The notes under the pieces: model-generated
Told to the model about the DNA's origin: nothing
The model's database searches: none
The model's input: the letters and a program-made list of their open reading frames with translations, nothing else
Made by a program: the position numbers and the translations under genes
Shown here: positions 24,806 through 32,776 of the stretch, piece after piece
How the letters are laid out: each line of letters begins with the position of its first letter
How positions within the stretch are numbered: position 1 is the first letter of the stretch
NCBI GenBank assembly: GCA_011174825.1
Contig: DUEZ01000048.1
Coordinates: 1 to 33,605, forward strand
Direction: 5' to 3'
Source of the DNA: Anaerolineae bacterium
Lineage (GTDB): Bacteria; Chloroflexota; Anaerolineae; Anaerolineales; E44-bin32
DNA length: 33,605 bases

Positions 24806-25822
24806 CTAATAGCCTAAAAGTTCACGTAACTCGCCCGCGGCGGATTTGCTTAAAGGAATGAGGGTACCCTCGGGATCATCCAATCGAAGGCTGAATGTAT
24901 TGCGTGTGAAAGGGATCACCTCGGTAACATGCTGAAGGTTGACCAGATATCCGCGATGGGCGCGGAAGAAACCACTTCGTGAGAGTCGCTCCTCAAGTTC
25001 TGAAAGCGTAAATTGAGTCGGAAGCCGGCCTTGGGTTGTCTGGACGTACGCCCTACCTTCTTCTGCATCGGCATACAAGATATCGGCGGGATTAACCAAC
25101 GCAACCCTACCCTCGAGTCGGACAGGGATCTTAAACGGCAACTCCGCCTCGCGCTCTTCCTTCGGACTGTAGGTCTCGACTATCCGACCCTTGTTCAAGA
25201 CGTGGATCGCATCACAAAGTGTAGTGAGATTGGTGCTATCCTCCGCGAGAATGAGTACCGCGACACCATCCTCGGCCAGTTGACTTATCAAATCACTCAA
25301 CAGAGATATGGATGCTTCATCACATCGCGTAAAAGGTTCCATGAGAATGAGGTTCGAAGGCTCATGTATAAGAGCACGCCCGAAGGCTAAACGCCGCGCA
25401 AGCCCCGTCGGGAGTTTGTCCAGTTTCGCATTCGCATGATCCGCCAGACCGACCTGCACCAGAACCTGTTCAGCTCGTGTCTTTGGTAGACCACGTAATC
25501 TGCAATGGAAAAGTAAATTAGCCAACGGTGAGCGGTGTACATAAAGGCTATCGTCGTAAAAGAGAACACCTACTTGACGGCTAAAGTCATCCCGTTCCGA
25601 TTTGGGATTCGATCCATCCAGGCGAACAGTCCCTACAGTCGGTCGCGCATTTCCGATAAGAAGATCCAACAACTCTCCTTTGCCACTTCCAGCCGGACCG
25701 ATAAGCGCGACGACCTCTCCAGGTTCTACTCGGAGGTGATCAATATCAATGACCGTATTTTGATCTATAACCTTCTGCAACTTATTGACTTCAATCATCG
25801 CATGATTCACTTTGGTAGACAT
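24806..25822 (-). CDS. LytTR regulator fused to a degenerate ABC ATPase
   Basis: 338 residues. Residues 8-225 follow the ABC ATPase plan: Walker A GPAGSGKGE (Lys48), signature region LPTGLARRLAFGRALI (137-152) and LILMEPFTRCDEAS, where Met161 replaces the Walker B Asp. At the H-loop the sequence is LAEDS, with Glu194 where His is normal, and the Q-loop has no Gln (VLFYDDS). Residues 230-338 are a LytTR DNA-binding domain with EGRVALVNPADILYADAE and FFRAHRGYLVNLQHVTEV. The ATPase half is therefore probably inactive or a binding module, and the protein should act as a regulator. Fusions of this type are known in other bacteria next to ABC exporters. The target is most simply the exporter operon 60 bp downstream. 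Start ATG 25822 has a weak ribosome binding site. Confidence 0.85.
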   Translation of the reverse strand: MSTKVNHAMIEVNKLQKVIDQNTVIDIDHLRVEPGEVVALIGPAGSGKGELLDLLIGNARPTVGTVRLDGSNPKSERDDFSRQVGVLFYDDSLYVHRSPLANLLFHCRLRGLPKTRAEQVLVQVGLADHANAKLDKLPTGLARRLAFGRALIHEPSNLILMEPFTRCDEASISLLSDLISQLAEDGVAVLILAEDSTNLTTLCDAIHVLNKGRIVETYSPKEEREAELPFKIPVRLEGRVALVNPADILYADAEEGRAYVQTTQGRLPTQFTLSELEERLSRSGFFRAHRGYLVNLQHVTEVIPFTRNTFSLRLDDPEGTLIPLSKSAAGELRELLGY

Positions 25823-25949
25823 GGTTCGGAGATGGAAAAACTAATTCGGTGCAATTCTAGCATACTCAGAATTTTTAAGACCCCACAAGATGTCACCTGG
25901 GCTAGCAAAAACCTTAATCTTTATCACGATGAAAACGATGGATCTCAAA

Positions 25950-26032
25950 AACAAAAGTCATCCTGAGCCTGTCGAAGGATGACGGATAACTCTGGCACGC
26001 ACCCTTCGACAGGCTTTGGGCGCTCTTTTGTT
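25950..26032. repeat. CCTGAGCCTGTCGAAGG-type inverted repeat, probable terminator
   Basis: AGCCTGTCGAAGG (25966-25978) and CCTTCGACAGGCT (26003-26015) are perfect 13-bp arms. AACAAAAG and CTTTTGTT flank them at 25950-25957 and 26025-26032. It is a short copy of a GTCATCCTGAGCC-type repeat seen in many bacterial genomes. On the minus strand it is followed by TTTTGTTTTTGAG, so it can terminate the MFS gene transcript. Confidence 0.7.
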
Positions 26033-26135
26033 ATTCCATAAATCTTGATTGTTTGAGGTTCAACATGAAGGTTATTTCGATTCTCTTAGAACCTTCCCTT
26101 ACACCTAATGATCCTAGGAAATATTTCGAAGATGA

Positions 26136-27374
26136 TTATTTTGCTGGCTCGAGGGTCGCTTCTTCTGACTTATCCGGAAGCTTGAATTTCAACCACGTAG
26201 GGATCACAGTAATGAGGGCGACAACAGCCGTGATAGAGAAAGGCAGGCGTGGGCTAAAACGTTCCCATAGCTGGGCACCGATCCAAGGGCTTGGCAGCGA
26301 TATCAGTCCTATGCTGCTCTGAAACAAGCCACTGAAGGTGCCTAACATCCTCTGGGGAACCACTTTAGAGATCAAGGACATGTACGCCGGGCTCAACAGA
26401 CCTACACCGATCCCGAAGACCATCCATGCAACAATAAAGCCAGCGTAGGCAGAAACCTGCAGAAAGATCAAATAACCTAGAAACACAAAGCTAAAGCCGA
26501 TCGAGATGGGTACGCGTTCACCGTATCTGTCCGAAATGCGACCAGAGAGCATCGGTGTGACCATCATGGATCCGGAAAAGACAGAGCCGAGTAATCCGAT
26601 CTGTTCAAAAGAAAGTCCTGCGATTTGTTCTAAGTAGATTGGCTGTAACTCACCTGAAAGACGAAAGGCGATGTCGCGCACACCATCGGTGATCAAGATC
26701 CAGGTGATCACCCCACCTCCGACCAGCATGCCGGCCATGGTTTTGAGGCTGGTTCGCAACGAATCCGTGGTGAGGCGTTGCGGGGGAGATTCTTCAGGAG
26801 AACGCATGGTAGTGGCCATCCAAATGCGCAAGCCAGCTGCGACCGTATAGAGGATCGTGGAGACCAACAACATCAACTTGAAGCCATATGCACCAGCAAG
26901 AAATCCACCGAGGGGAGGACCAAGTACGCCCGTGATCTGATAAATGGTGTCGGTGATTCCATACACTCTCCCCCGATGCTCCTCCGCAGAGTTCTCGGCG
27001 ATGAAGGCACCAAAACTGGGTCCGACAAGCGCATAGGGGAAGCGGAGCACCGCAAGGGCCAAGAGCATCCACTGCCAGGTGGGGGCAAGCAGCATGGCTA
27101 TGAAGCCAATAATGCCTCCGATGCTGCCGATCGCGATGGCACGTAGGCGTCCAATCGAATCCGAGATCCACCCGCCAAATATTTGCAGGATGAACATCAC
27201 GACCGAAATAAGCGTAAACACTAAGCCAACTTGTCCAATACTGGCTCCCAACTCGGTAAGATAAATGGGTAACAAAATGGGGAACATGCTGCTCGCGACA
27301 TTCGCGATCACCATGGCGAACATAAACCAGCGCATCAGGGGGGTGAGCAGGGATTGTTTGTCGGATGTATTCAT
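26136..27374 (-). CDS. MFS transporter
   Basis: A 412-residue major facilitator with about twelve predicted helices. The loop between helices 2 and 3 has the family motif (FGGWISDSIGRLRAIAIG, residues about 66-83), and the corresponding loop between helices 8 and 9 reads LSGRISDRYGERVPIS. A sequence RFPYALVGPSFGAFIAENSAEEHRGRVYG-like region (written here in pieces) follows helix 4. These features suggest a drug or metabolite exporter of the DHA type, but the substrate is not predictable. Start ATG 27374 has no good ribosome binding site; no better one is seen. It is a single gene ended by the repeat at 25950-26032. Confidence 0.9.
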   Translation of the reverse strand: MNTSDKQSLLTPLMRWFMFAMVIANVASSMFPILLPIYLTELGASIGQVGLVFTLISVVMFILQIFGGWISDSIGRLRAIAIGSIGGIIGFIAMLLAPTWQWMLLALAVLRFPYALVGPSFGAFIAENSAEEHRGRVYGITDTIYQITGVLGPPLGGFLAGAYGFKLMLLVSTILYTVAAGLRIWMATTMRSPEESPPQRLTTDSLRTSLKTMAGMLVGGGVITWILITDGVRDIAFRLSGELQPIYLEQIAGLSFEQIGLLGSVFSGSMMVTPMLSGRISDRYGERVPISIGFSFVFLGYLIFLQVSAYAGFIVAWMVFGIGVGLLSPAYMSLISKVVPQRMLGTFSGLFQSSIGLISLPSPWIGAQLWERFSPRLPFSITAVVALITVIPTWLKFKLPDKSEEATLEPAK

Positions 27375-27691
27375 AAGCTTGTCATTAAAACACTTCTAAA
27401 GGGAACGGAAGGTTCACCCCAAGCTCGCACAGCAGTCATCATGCAAGGATTTATTACAGTATTAAAGGATTCCCCCAGCCCAATTAGCGCCAATCTCGTG
27501 CCAAGGAATCGAGATCACAAACAGAGCAAGGGAGTACCGACACTCATCTTAATATGAATCTTACTAATTACGACGACCTACAACTGACCATACTCTTGAA
27601 TCAAAACCACATCAAATAATTGATTATCTGTCAGCTTGATGAACGAGAATATCACATAAATATATCACAGCACCGGTCTTGAATTAAATCA
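27375..27691. other. Non-coding spacer
   Basis: About 317 bp of low-GC sequence upstream of the MFS gene. It holds no clear open frame with a ribosome binding site and no repeat. The promoter of the MFS gene must lie here but I see no convincing pair of hexamers. Confidence 0.4.
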
Positions 27692-27723
27692 AAGCGGGTT
27701 GGGCATAGAAACCCAACCCGCTT
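27692..27723 (-). terminator. Terminator of the FAS1 lipoprotein gene
   Basis: AAGCGGGTTGGG and CCCAACCCGCTT form a perfect 12-bp stem with an 8-nt loop, about 50 bp after the stop codon. The following minus-strand sequence TGATTTAATTC is only moderately T-rich. Confidence 0.8.
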
Positions 27724-27772
27724 GATATACTGAGAAAACGTGGAGGTTCTCTCAATTCAGTATCTTAACTCA

Positions 27773-29137
27773 CTATGCTGGGGGTAATAGTACTGCGTCG
27801 ATGACGTGGATCACGCCGTTGGCAGCTTGGATGTCGGTGATGATAACTTGCGCGTCACCGATCATGACCTTGCCACCAGCGATCATGATTTCTACGCTAT
27901 CGCCTAGCAGTGTGGCGACCATCTCACCGTCTAAACCGAGCACATCGGCTGCCATGACTTTCCCCTCAACAACATGGTAGAGAAGAATATTGGTCAATGT
28001 GGGGAGATCTGCCATCAGCGCTTCGATGGTGCCCTCAGGCAGTGCGGCGAAAGCATCATCCGTGGGAGCGAAAACGGTCAACGGACCTTCTCCCTTGAGC
28101 GCGTCGACGAGACCGGCTGCTTGCAAAGCGGCCACCAAGGTCTCAAAGCGACCGTCCTGGATAGCGATGTCTATAATGTCCCGAGACTCGGGCAGGAGCA
28201 CAGTGTCAATCACATGGATCACACCATTGGAAGCCTCGATGTCGGTGATCAGGACCTGGGCGGTATCGATCATAACATTGCCCATATCGAGCATGACATC
28301 AACAAATTGACCCTGGAGTGTTTGAGCTTCACTCAGCTCGACAACATCAGAAGCCATGACCTTTCCTGCGACAACATGATAGAGCAAGATATCGGTCAGT
28401 GTGGGGATGTCCCCGAGCAAAGCTTCGACCGTACCTTCAGGCAGTGCTGCAAAGGCATCATCCGTTGGCGCAAAAACGGTCAACGGACCTTCGCCCTTGA
28501 GCGCATCCACCAAGCCAGCTGCTTGAACGGCTGCAACCAACGTTGAAAAACGGCCATCTTCGACAGCGATGTCGACGATGTCACGGCTCTCGGGCAATAT
28601 CACAGCATCAATGACATGAATGACCCCATTGGATGCCTCGATATCGGTGAGGATGACTTCAGCATTATCAATCATGACCTTTCCACCATCAACCAAGATA
28701 TCGACGAACTGACCTTGGAGCGTTTGAGCCTGGCTTAAATCGATCACATCGGCCGCCATGACCTTGCCTGCAACAACATGGTAGAGCAAGATATCGGTCA
28801 GTGCGGGGATATCTCCGAGCAAAGCTTCGACCGTACCTTCAGGTAGTGCCGCAAAGGCATCATCGGTTGGTGCAAAGACTGTCAAAGGACCTTCGCCCTT
28901 GAGTGCATCCACCAACCCAGCAGCCTGCACCGCTGCCACTAAGGTCTCGAAGCGACCGTCGGCGACCGCGATATCAACGATGTCTTGCTCGGCCATCTCG
29001 GTTGGCTCAGGGATGGCGGTTGGCTCAGGCATTGCCGTTGGTTCGGGGGCTTCGGTCGCGACCGGGGTCGCACTTGCACAAGCCGCCAAGACCATGGACA
29101 AAGCTATGAGCAAACCAACTGCGTAACGGGATTTCAT
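27773..29137 (-). CDS. Lipoprotein with three fasciclin (FAS1) domains
   Basis: 454 residues. A signal peptide ends in lipobox L-A-A-C20, followed by a Pro/Glu/Thr-rich linker ([15 protein letters not shown]). Three FAS1 domains lie at about 52-185, 186-319 and 320-454. Each carries the H1 motif [18 protein letters not shown] and the H2-like motif ILLYHVV-GKVMA and ends with [13 protein letters not shown]. The repeats are 134 residues each, and domains 1 and 2 are almost identical over long stretches. FAS1 domains mediate adhesion and matrix binding at the cell surface. ATG preceded by AGGAGGATAAG. The promoter is at 29170-29198. Divergent from the CarH-like regulator, with which it shares a 193-bp control region. 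Confidence 0.95.
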   Translation of the reverse strand: MKSRYAVGLLIALSMVLAACASATPVATEAPEPTAMPEPTAIPEPTEMAEQDIVDIAVADGRFETLVAAVQAAGLVDALKGEGPLTVFAPTDDAFAALPEGTVEALLGDIPALTDILLYHVVAGKVMAADVIDLSQAQTLQGQFVDILVDGGKVMIDNAEVILTDIEASNGVIHVIDAVILPESRDIVDIAVEDGRFSTLVAAVQAAGLVDALKGEGPLTVFAPTDDAFAALPEGTVEALLGDIPTLTDILLYHVVAGKVMASDVVELSEAQTLQGQFVDVMLDMGNVMIDTAQVLITDIEASNGVIHVIDTVLLPESRDIIDIAIQDGRFETLVAALQAAGLVDALKGEGPLTVFAPTDDAFAALPEGTIEALMADLPTLTNILLYHVVEGKVMAADVLGLDGEMVATLLGDSVEIMIAGGKVMIGDAQVIITDIQAANGVIHVIDAVLLPPA

Positions 29138-29169
29138 CTTATCCTCCTATGTAGAGTAGATTTGTCCAA

Positions 29170-29198
29170 ATAATATCAGAAAAACAAAGAGTTGTCAA
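29170..29198 (-). promoter_or_regulatory. Promoter of the FAS1 gene
   Basis: On the minus strand, TTGACA (29198-29193) is exactly consensus and TATTAT (29175-29170) is near consensus, with a 17-bp spacer. Transcription would start around 29163, giving a short leader that contains the AGGAGG site. Confidence 0.8.
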
Positions 29199-29239
29199 GT
29201 ATTTATTTGACAATTACTTGACATTACATGGATATTGTG
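29192..29239. promoter_or_regulatory. Candidate CarH operator: TTGACA units at 11-bp spacing
   Basis: TTGACA occurs at 29207 and 29218 on the plus strand, 11 bp apart, with a degenerate TGGATA at 29229 in the same register. TTGTCAA at 29192-29198 is an inverted copy of TTGACAA at 29207-29213. Both promoters' -35 elements lie within this block. Tandem 11-bp spacing is what a CarH tetramer is expected to contact; the binding itself is inferred. Confidence 0.5.
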
Positions 29240-29246
29240 CTACAAT
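29218..29246 (+). promoter_or_regulatory. Promoter of the CarH-like regulator gene
   Basis: TTGACA (29218-29223) and TACAAT (29241-29246) with a 17-bp spacer. The normal spacer fits repression by a CarH-type protein, since MerR-type activators usually act at overlong 19-bp spacers. The predicted leader is about 75 nt. Confidence 0.8.
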
Positions 29247-29330
29247 GTGTTCAACTAGGATAAGATAAAGAAGAATGTGAGGGTATGCTCTTTAATAACC
29301 TCATAATGGCGAAATGAAGGAGGATCATCC

Positions 29331-30647
29331 ATGGCTCACGTGCCCCATGAGATCCCAATGCTAAACATCAAAGCCGCCGCCAAGGAGACTGGCCTCAAAC
29401 CAGATACGATTCGCGCTTGGGAGCGTCGATATGGGCTTCCGACGCCCGGCCGTACGCAGGGAGGCCATCGTCTTTACTCCCCTCATGACATTGCTATCCT
29501 GAAATGGCTAAAAGATCGACGAGATGAGGGATTAAACATCAGCAGGGCCGTGAACGTTTGGCGAAGTTTAGAAAGCGAGGGACAAGATCCTTTGACGACA
29601 CCTCAATATGTAAGGCCAATCCAATATGGTCTCCCCATTCAAGGTGTCGCCATCGATTCTTTACGTGATGCTTGGTTAGAGGCGTGTATAAATTTTGATC
29701 AACAAACCGCCAACCAGATCTTGAATCAAGCCTTCGCGCTCTATCCTGTCGAGTTTGTGTGTTTAGAACTGTTGATCAAAGGCCTGGCAACCATTGGCCA
29801 AGATTGGTATCGAGGTCAGATCATCGTCCAACAAGAGCACTTCGCGTCAGAGCTCGCGATTCGGCGCCTAGAGAGTGTGATAACAGCTTCACCCCACCCC
29901 ACTTTTCCCGAGCACATCTTGGTGCTCTGTCCACCCGAGGAACAGCACACCGTCAGTGCTCTGGTGATCACATTGCTCCTGCGACGAATTGGAAGGGATG
30001 CTCTTTTCCTGGGCGCGAATGTGCCTCTGGAACGTTTAGGGCTAACTGTTCAAAACACGAAGCCGAGATTGGCCATCGTTATTTCTCAGCAACTTTTCAC
30101 CGCAGCCACATCATTACAGGTCGCACAACTCCTGATGGAATACGAAATTCCTGTCGCATTCGGTGGTCGTATCTACAACCTTATTCCAGGTCTTCGTGAT
30201 CGGATCCCCGGCACATATCTGGGTGAAACCTTGGATCGAGTCCCCTCGATGGTTAATCAATTGCTCGAATATTCGCCCCCGACGCCTCTGATTGAGTCAC
30301 CCTCACAAAGTTGTCTGATGGCTTTAGTTGAATTTCGCACCCGGCAGCTTTGGGTGGAAGCTCAGGTGCTGGAGCAGATAGCGGCTGCTGGGATGAACCC
30401 TGGTTACTTGGAAACCGCCAACACCAACCTCGCCCGCAGCATCATTGCTGCGTTGACTCTTGGTGATATCTCATTTCTCAGGAGCGATATCGAATGGGTG
30501 AAAGGGCTGCTCGAATATCAGGGAATACCAAGCCAGGTATTCAGCAGCTATCTGCGTAGCTATGCAGAGGCGGTTGCTGGTGAATTGGAAGTGCGTGGCT
30601 CCTTGATCTCGACCTACCTGGTTCAACTTGTTGAGGAAGCACACTGA
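29331..30647 (+). CDS. CarH/LitR-like MerR-family regulator with cobalamin-binding domain
   Basis: 438 residues. A MerR winged helix occupies residues 10-80 (LNIKAAAKETGLKPDTIRAW then ERRYGLPTPGRTQGGHRLYS). It is followed by a four-helix cap and a cobalamin-binding Rossmann domain (about 110-312). The cap has W159-x9-E169-H170, matching the W-x9-EH signature of CarH, where it packs on adenosylcobalamin. The Rossmann domain has PPEEQH with E204-x-H206 and Ser209, i.e. E-x-H-x-x-G with Gly replaced. His206 would be the lower ligand. The residue after Trp159 is Tyr, where CarH has the His that becomes a second ligand after light. A helical extension of about 120 residues follows (about 320-438), absent from CarH. 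Start ATG after AAGGAGGATCATCC. Probably a light- and B12-responsive repressor. Confidence 0.88.
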   Translation: MAHVPHEIPMLNIKAAAKETGLKPDTIRAWERRYGLPTPGRTQGGHRLYSPHDIAILKWLKDRRDEGLNISRAVNVWRSLESEGQDPLTTPQYVRPIQYGLPIQGVAIDSLRDAWLEACINFDQQTANQILNQAFALYPVEFVCLELLIKGLATIGQDWYRGQIIVQQEHFASELAIRRLESVITASPHPTFPEHILVLCPPEEQHTVSALVITLLLRRIGRDALFLGANVPLERLGLTVQNTKPRLAIVISQQLFTAATSLQVAQLLMEYEIPVAFGGRIYNLIPGLRDRIPGTYLGETLDRVPSMVNQLLEYSPPTPLIESPSQSCLMALVEFRTRQLWVEAQVLEQIAAAGMNPGYLETANTNLARSIIAALTLGDISFLRSDIEWVKGLLEYQGIPSQVFSSYLRSYAEAVAGELEVRGSLISTYLVQLVEEAH

Positions 30648-30737
30648 TGGAAGCGATTAATAAAGAAAAGATGACTTGGCAACCGGGTTCCAAGGAAAGC
30701 TGAAGGGCTGAACATGCAAAACAAGGGAGAGGGACCC

Positions 30738-31670
30738 ATGCGTTTTATTATTACAGGAGGCACTGGCACCATCGGCCGGGCGTTAGCTTCGGATCTCCTC
30801 AGCGAGGGTCATGAGGTGATCGTGCTCAGCCGTAACCCAGTGAAGGGGAAAGCCTTTCTTCCGCCTGAGACCCGCATTGTTGGCTGGGACGCCAAAACCG
30901 CGGAAGGTTGGGTTGAGTGGGTCGAAGGTGCAGCTGCGATCGTTAACCTCGCAGGGGCACGCCTTGCTGGTCCGAATCCCTTTAAGCTACGTTGGACGGC
31001 AAAGCGAAAAAACCTCATACGTGACAGTCGTTTGCATGTCGGCCAGGCGGTGTCACAAGCCGTTGAAGCGGCTTCCAAGAAGCCAAAGGTAGTCGTTCAA
31101 GCTTCGGGAATTAATTATTACGCCACAGGTGATGAGATCGCGACAGAAGAAACGCTACCTGGTGACGGTTTCCTCTCAGAAGTGTGTACAACCTTTTGGG
31201 AAAGCTCTACTGCAGCGGTTGAAAAACTGGGAATACGTCGAGTCATCATTCGAACCGGTCCAGTGCTTCATCCAGAGAGTGGCCCCCTCCCCCCGATGGT
31301 GCTCCAATCAAAGCTCTTCTTCGGAGGACCTCTGGGAAGCGGCCGACAATGGTTCTCCTGGATACACCCCGCCGATGTCGTAGCGGGCATTCGATTTCTC
31401 ATGGATCATCCAGAAGCAAACGGAGCGTTCAATCTGTGTGCACCCCATCCACTCACCAATGCTGAGTTCAGCAAAGTCTTGGGGCAAGTTTTACATCGGC
31501 CTTCTACATTCCGTGTCCCTTCCTTTGCGCTCAGATGGTTATTCGGCGAGATGTCCACCACACTCTTGGATGGTGTTCGAGCGGTCCCGGCTCGCCTGCA
31601 ATCGCTGGGATATCCATTCCGCTTTCCTGAGGCGGAGACTGCACTAAAGGACTTATTAGCGTCATCATGA
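30738..31670 (+). CDS. TIGR01777-family SDR epimerase (SDR39U1/YfcH-like)
   Basis: A 310-residue NAD(P)-binding short-chain dehydrogenase of the SDR39U1 type. Nucleotide-binding GGTGTIGRAL (residues 7-16), a VNLAGARLAGP region near 70, a VVQASGINYYATG segment around 124-136, WFSWIHPADVVAGIRFLMDHPEANGAFNL written across 210-240, and a C-terminal DUF1731-like part (FALRWLFGEMSTTLLDG). The family is often labelled 'cell division inhibitor SulA-like'; its real substrate is unknown. In plants and bacteria relatives are linked to membrane or pigment metabolism. ATG 30738 follows GGGAGAGGGACCC; the upstream ATG at 30714 is weaker. It begins 90 bp after the CarH-like gene with no terminator between, so co-transcription is likely. 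Confidence 0.88.
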   Translation: MRFIITGGTGTIGRALASDLLSEGHEVIVLSRNPVKGKAFLPPETRIVGWDAKTAEGWVEWVEGAAAIVNLAGARLAGPNPFKLRWTAKRKNLIRDSRLHVGQAVSQAVEAASKKPKVVVQASGINYYATGDEIATEETLPGDGFLSEVCTTFWESSTAAVEKLGIRRVIIRTGPVLHPESGPLPPMVLQSKLFFGGPLGSGRQWFSWIHPADVVAGIRFLMDHPEANGAFNLCAPHPLTNAEFSKVLGQVLHRPSTFRVPSFALRWLFGEMSTTLLDGVRAVPARLQSLGYPFRFPEAETALKDLLASS

Positions 31671-31708
31671 CGATGGGCTTTTCTTTTTTGTATACCCATC
31701 GAAGTCAT
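31667..31708. other. Inverted repeat with U-rich loop before drrA-like gene
   Basis: GATGGG pairs with CCCATC (7 bp including C/G), and ATGAC pairs with GTCAT with a two-base bulge, around a loop that contains CTTTTCTTTTTT. The loop cannot serve as a normal terminator tail, but the structure sits exactly between the SDR stop and the ABC genes and may tune expression. Confidence 0.35.
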
Positions 31709-31747
31709 AAAACGAAAAACATCAAGAATTTGAAAGGATTGAATGAA

Positions 31748-32743
31748 ATGTCTGTGGTTGAAAGTACCTCCAAAGCAAATGGCGAGATTCGCGTTGAGAA
31801 CCTTGTCAAGAAATACCCCGGTGATGTCGTTGCGGTGGATGACATTTCCTTCCGTGTAAAAAGCGGACAAATTTTCGGCTTTCTCGGACCAAACGGTGCG
31901 GGAAAGAGCACGGCGATCAAAATCTTGACCACCCTGGCGCTTCCGACGGATGGCAATGCCTTTGTCGGAGGCTACGATGTGGTCTGTGAGGCAGCTGATG
32001 TGCGTCGCATCGCCGGTGTTGCACTTCAAGACATTGGATTAGATCCAATCATGAAGTCCCTGGAATTGCTCACCCTCCAAGGTCAGCTTTTTGGAAATTC
32101 CAGGTCGGCCGCAAAACAGCGCGCCAAAGAGCTTCTTGATCTAATGAAATTAACCGATGCAGTCGATCGACGGGTCGGGACCTACAGTGGAGGCATGCGA
32201 CGACGATTAGACTTGGCTTTGGCGTTAGTCCATGAACCGGAGATCTTGTTCCTCGACGAACCGACGACCGGTCTCGATCCTGCTGGCCGCCGCGATGTCT
32301 GGGAGGAGGTCCGACGCCTTAATCGAGACCTTGGCATGACAATTTTCTTAACCACGCAATATCTAGAAGAGGCTGACGAACTGGCTGACATTGTCGCGAT
32401 TATCGATAAAGGCAAGATCCAAACTGAGGGTTCTCCCGCAAAGCTTAAAACTGCTGTCGGAAACGAGTCGATCAACCTAGCCTTCGAGAGTAGAGAAATT
32501 GCCGAAAAGGCTAGTGCTGAACTCAACGATTTGGCGGAGAGAATCCAATCCGATCGCGATGTTGTCCGACTCTATGTCAGCCAAGCCGCGGAAAGGATTC
32601 CGGTGGTTGTCAAACGGTTGCAGGATTTAAAACTCAACCCCATCTCGTTGACGCTCACCCAACCAACGCTGGACGATGTATTTTTACAGGTTACTGGGCA
32701 GCGTTTAATGGCCCAAGACACGATGCCAACACAATCTGAATAG
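31748..32743 (+). CDS. DrrA-like ABC transporter ATP-binding protein
   Basis: A 331-residue ATPase of the daunorubicin-resistance (DrrA) subfamily. Walker A GPNGAGKST, Q-loop VALQDIGLDPIMKSLELL, signature YSGGMRRRLDLALALV, Walker B ILFLDEPTTGLDP with catalytic Glu, and the DrrA-typical H-loop variant FLTTQYLEEADELAD in which Gln replaces His. A C-terminal extension of about 80 residues (ESREIAEKASAELNDLAERI) is the DUF4162-like part of this subfamily. ATG 31748 is chosen with AAAGGA upstream; a longer form from 31667 would run back over the SDR stop. It pairs with the permease gene 33 bp downstream. The exported compound is unknown (antibiotic, lipid or pigment-like molecule). Confidence 0.92.
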   Translation: MSVVESTSKANGEIRVENLVKKYPGDVVAVDDISFRVKSGQIFGFLGPNGAGKSTAIKILTTLALPTDGNAFVGGYDVVCEAADVRRIAGVALQDIGLDPIMKSLELLTLQGQLFGNSRSAAKQRAKELLDLMKLTDAVDRRVGTYSGGMRRRLDLALALVHEPEILFLDEPTTGLDPAGRRDVWEEVRRLNRDLGMTIFLTTQYLEEADELADIVAIIDKGKIQTEGSPAKLKTAVGNESINLAFESREIAEKASAELNDLAERIQSDRDVVRLYVSQAAERIPVVVKRLQDLKLNPISLTLTQPTLDDVFLQVTGQRLMAQDTMPTQSE

Positions 32744-32776
32744 GTGTCACAGCCTCAAGTGAAAAGGATGTATCAA

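Noticed and set aside
26794..27171. Antisense and alternate-frame proteins within the MFS gene
   Set aside because: They are composition shadows of the transporter gene, which has clear family motifs.
27974..28546. Long open frames on the plus strand opposite the FAS1 gene
   Set aside because: They are shadows of the repetitive FAS1 coding sequence; they have no ribosome binding site and their composition is unlike a protein.
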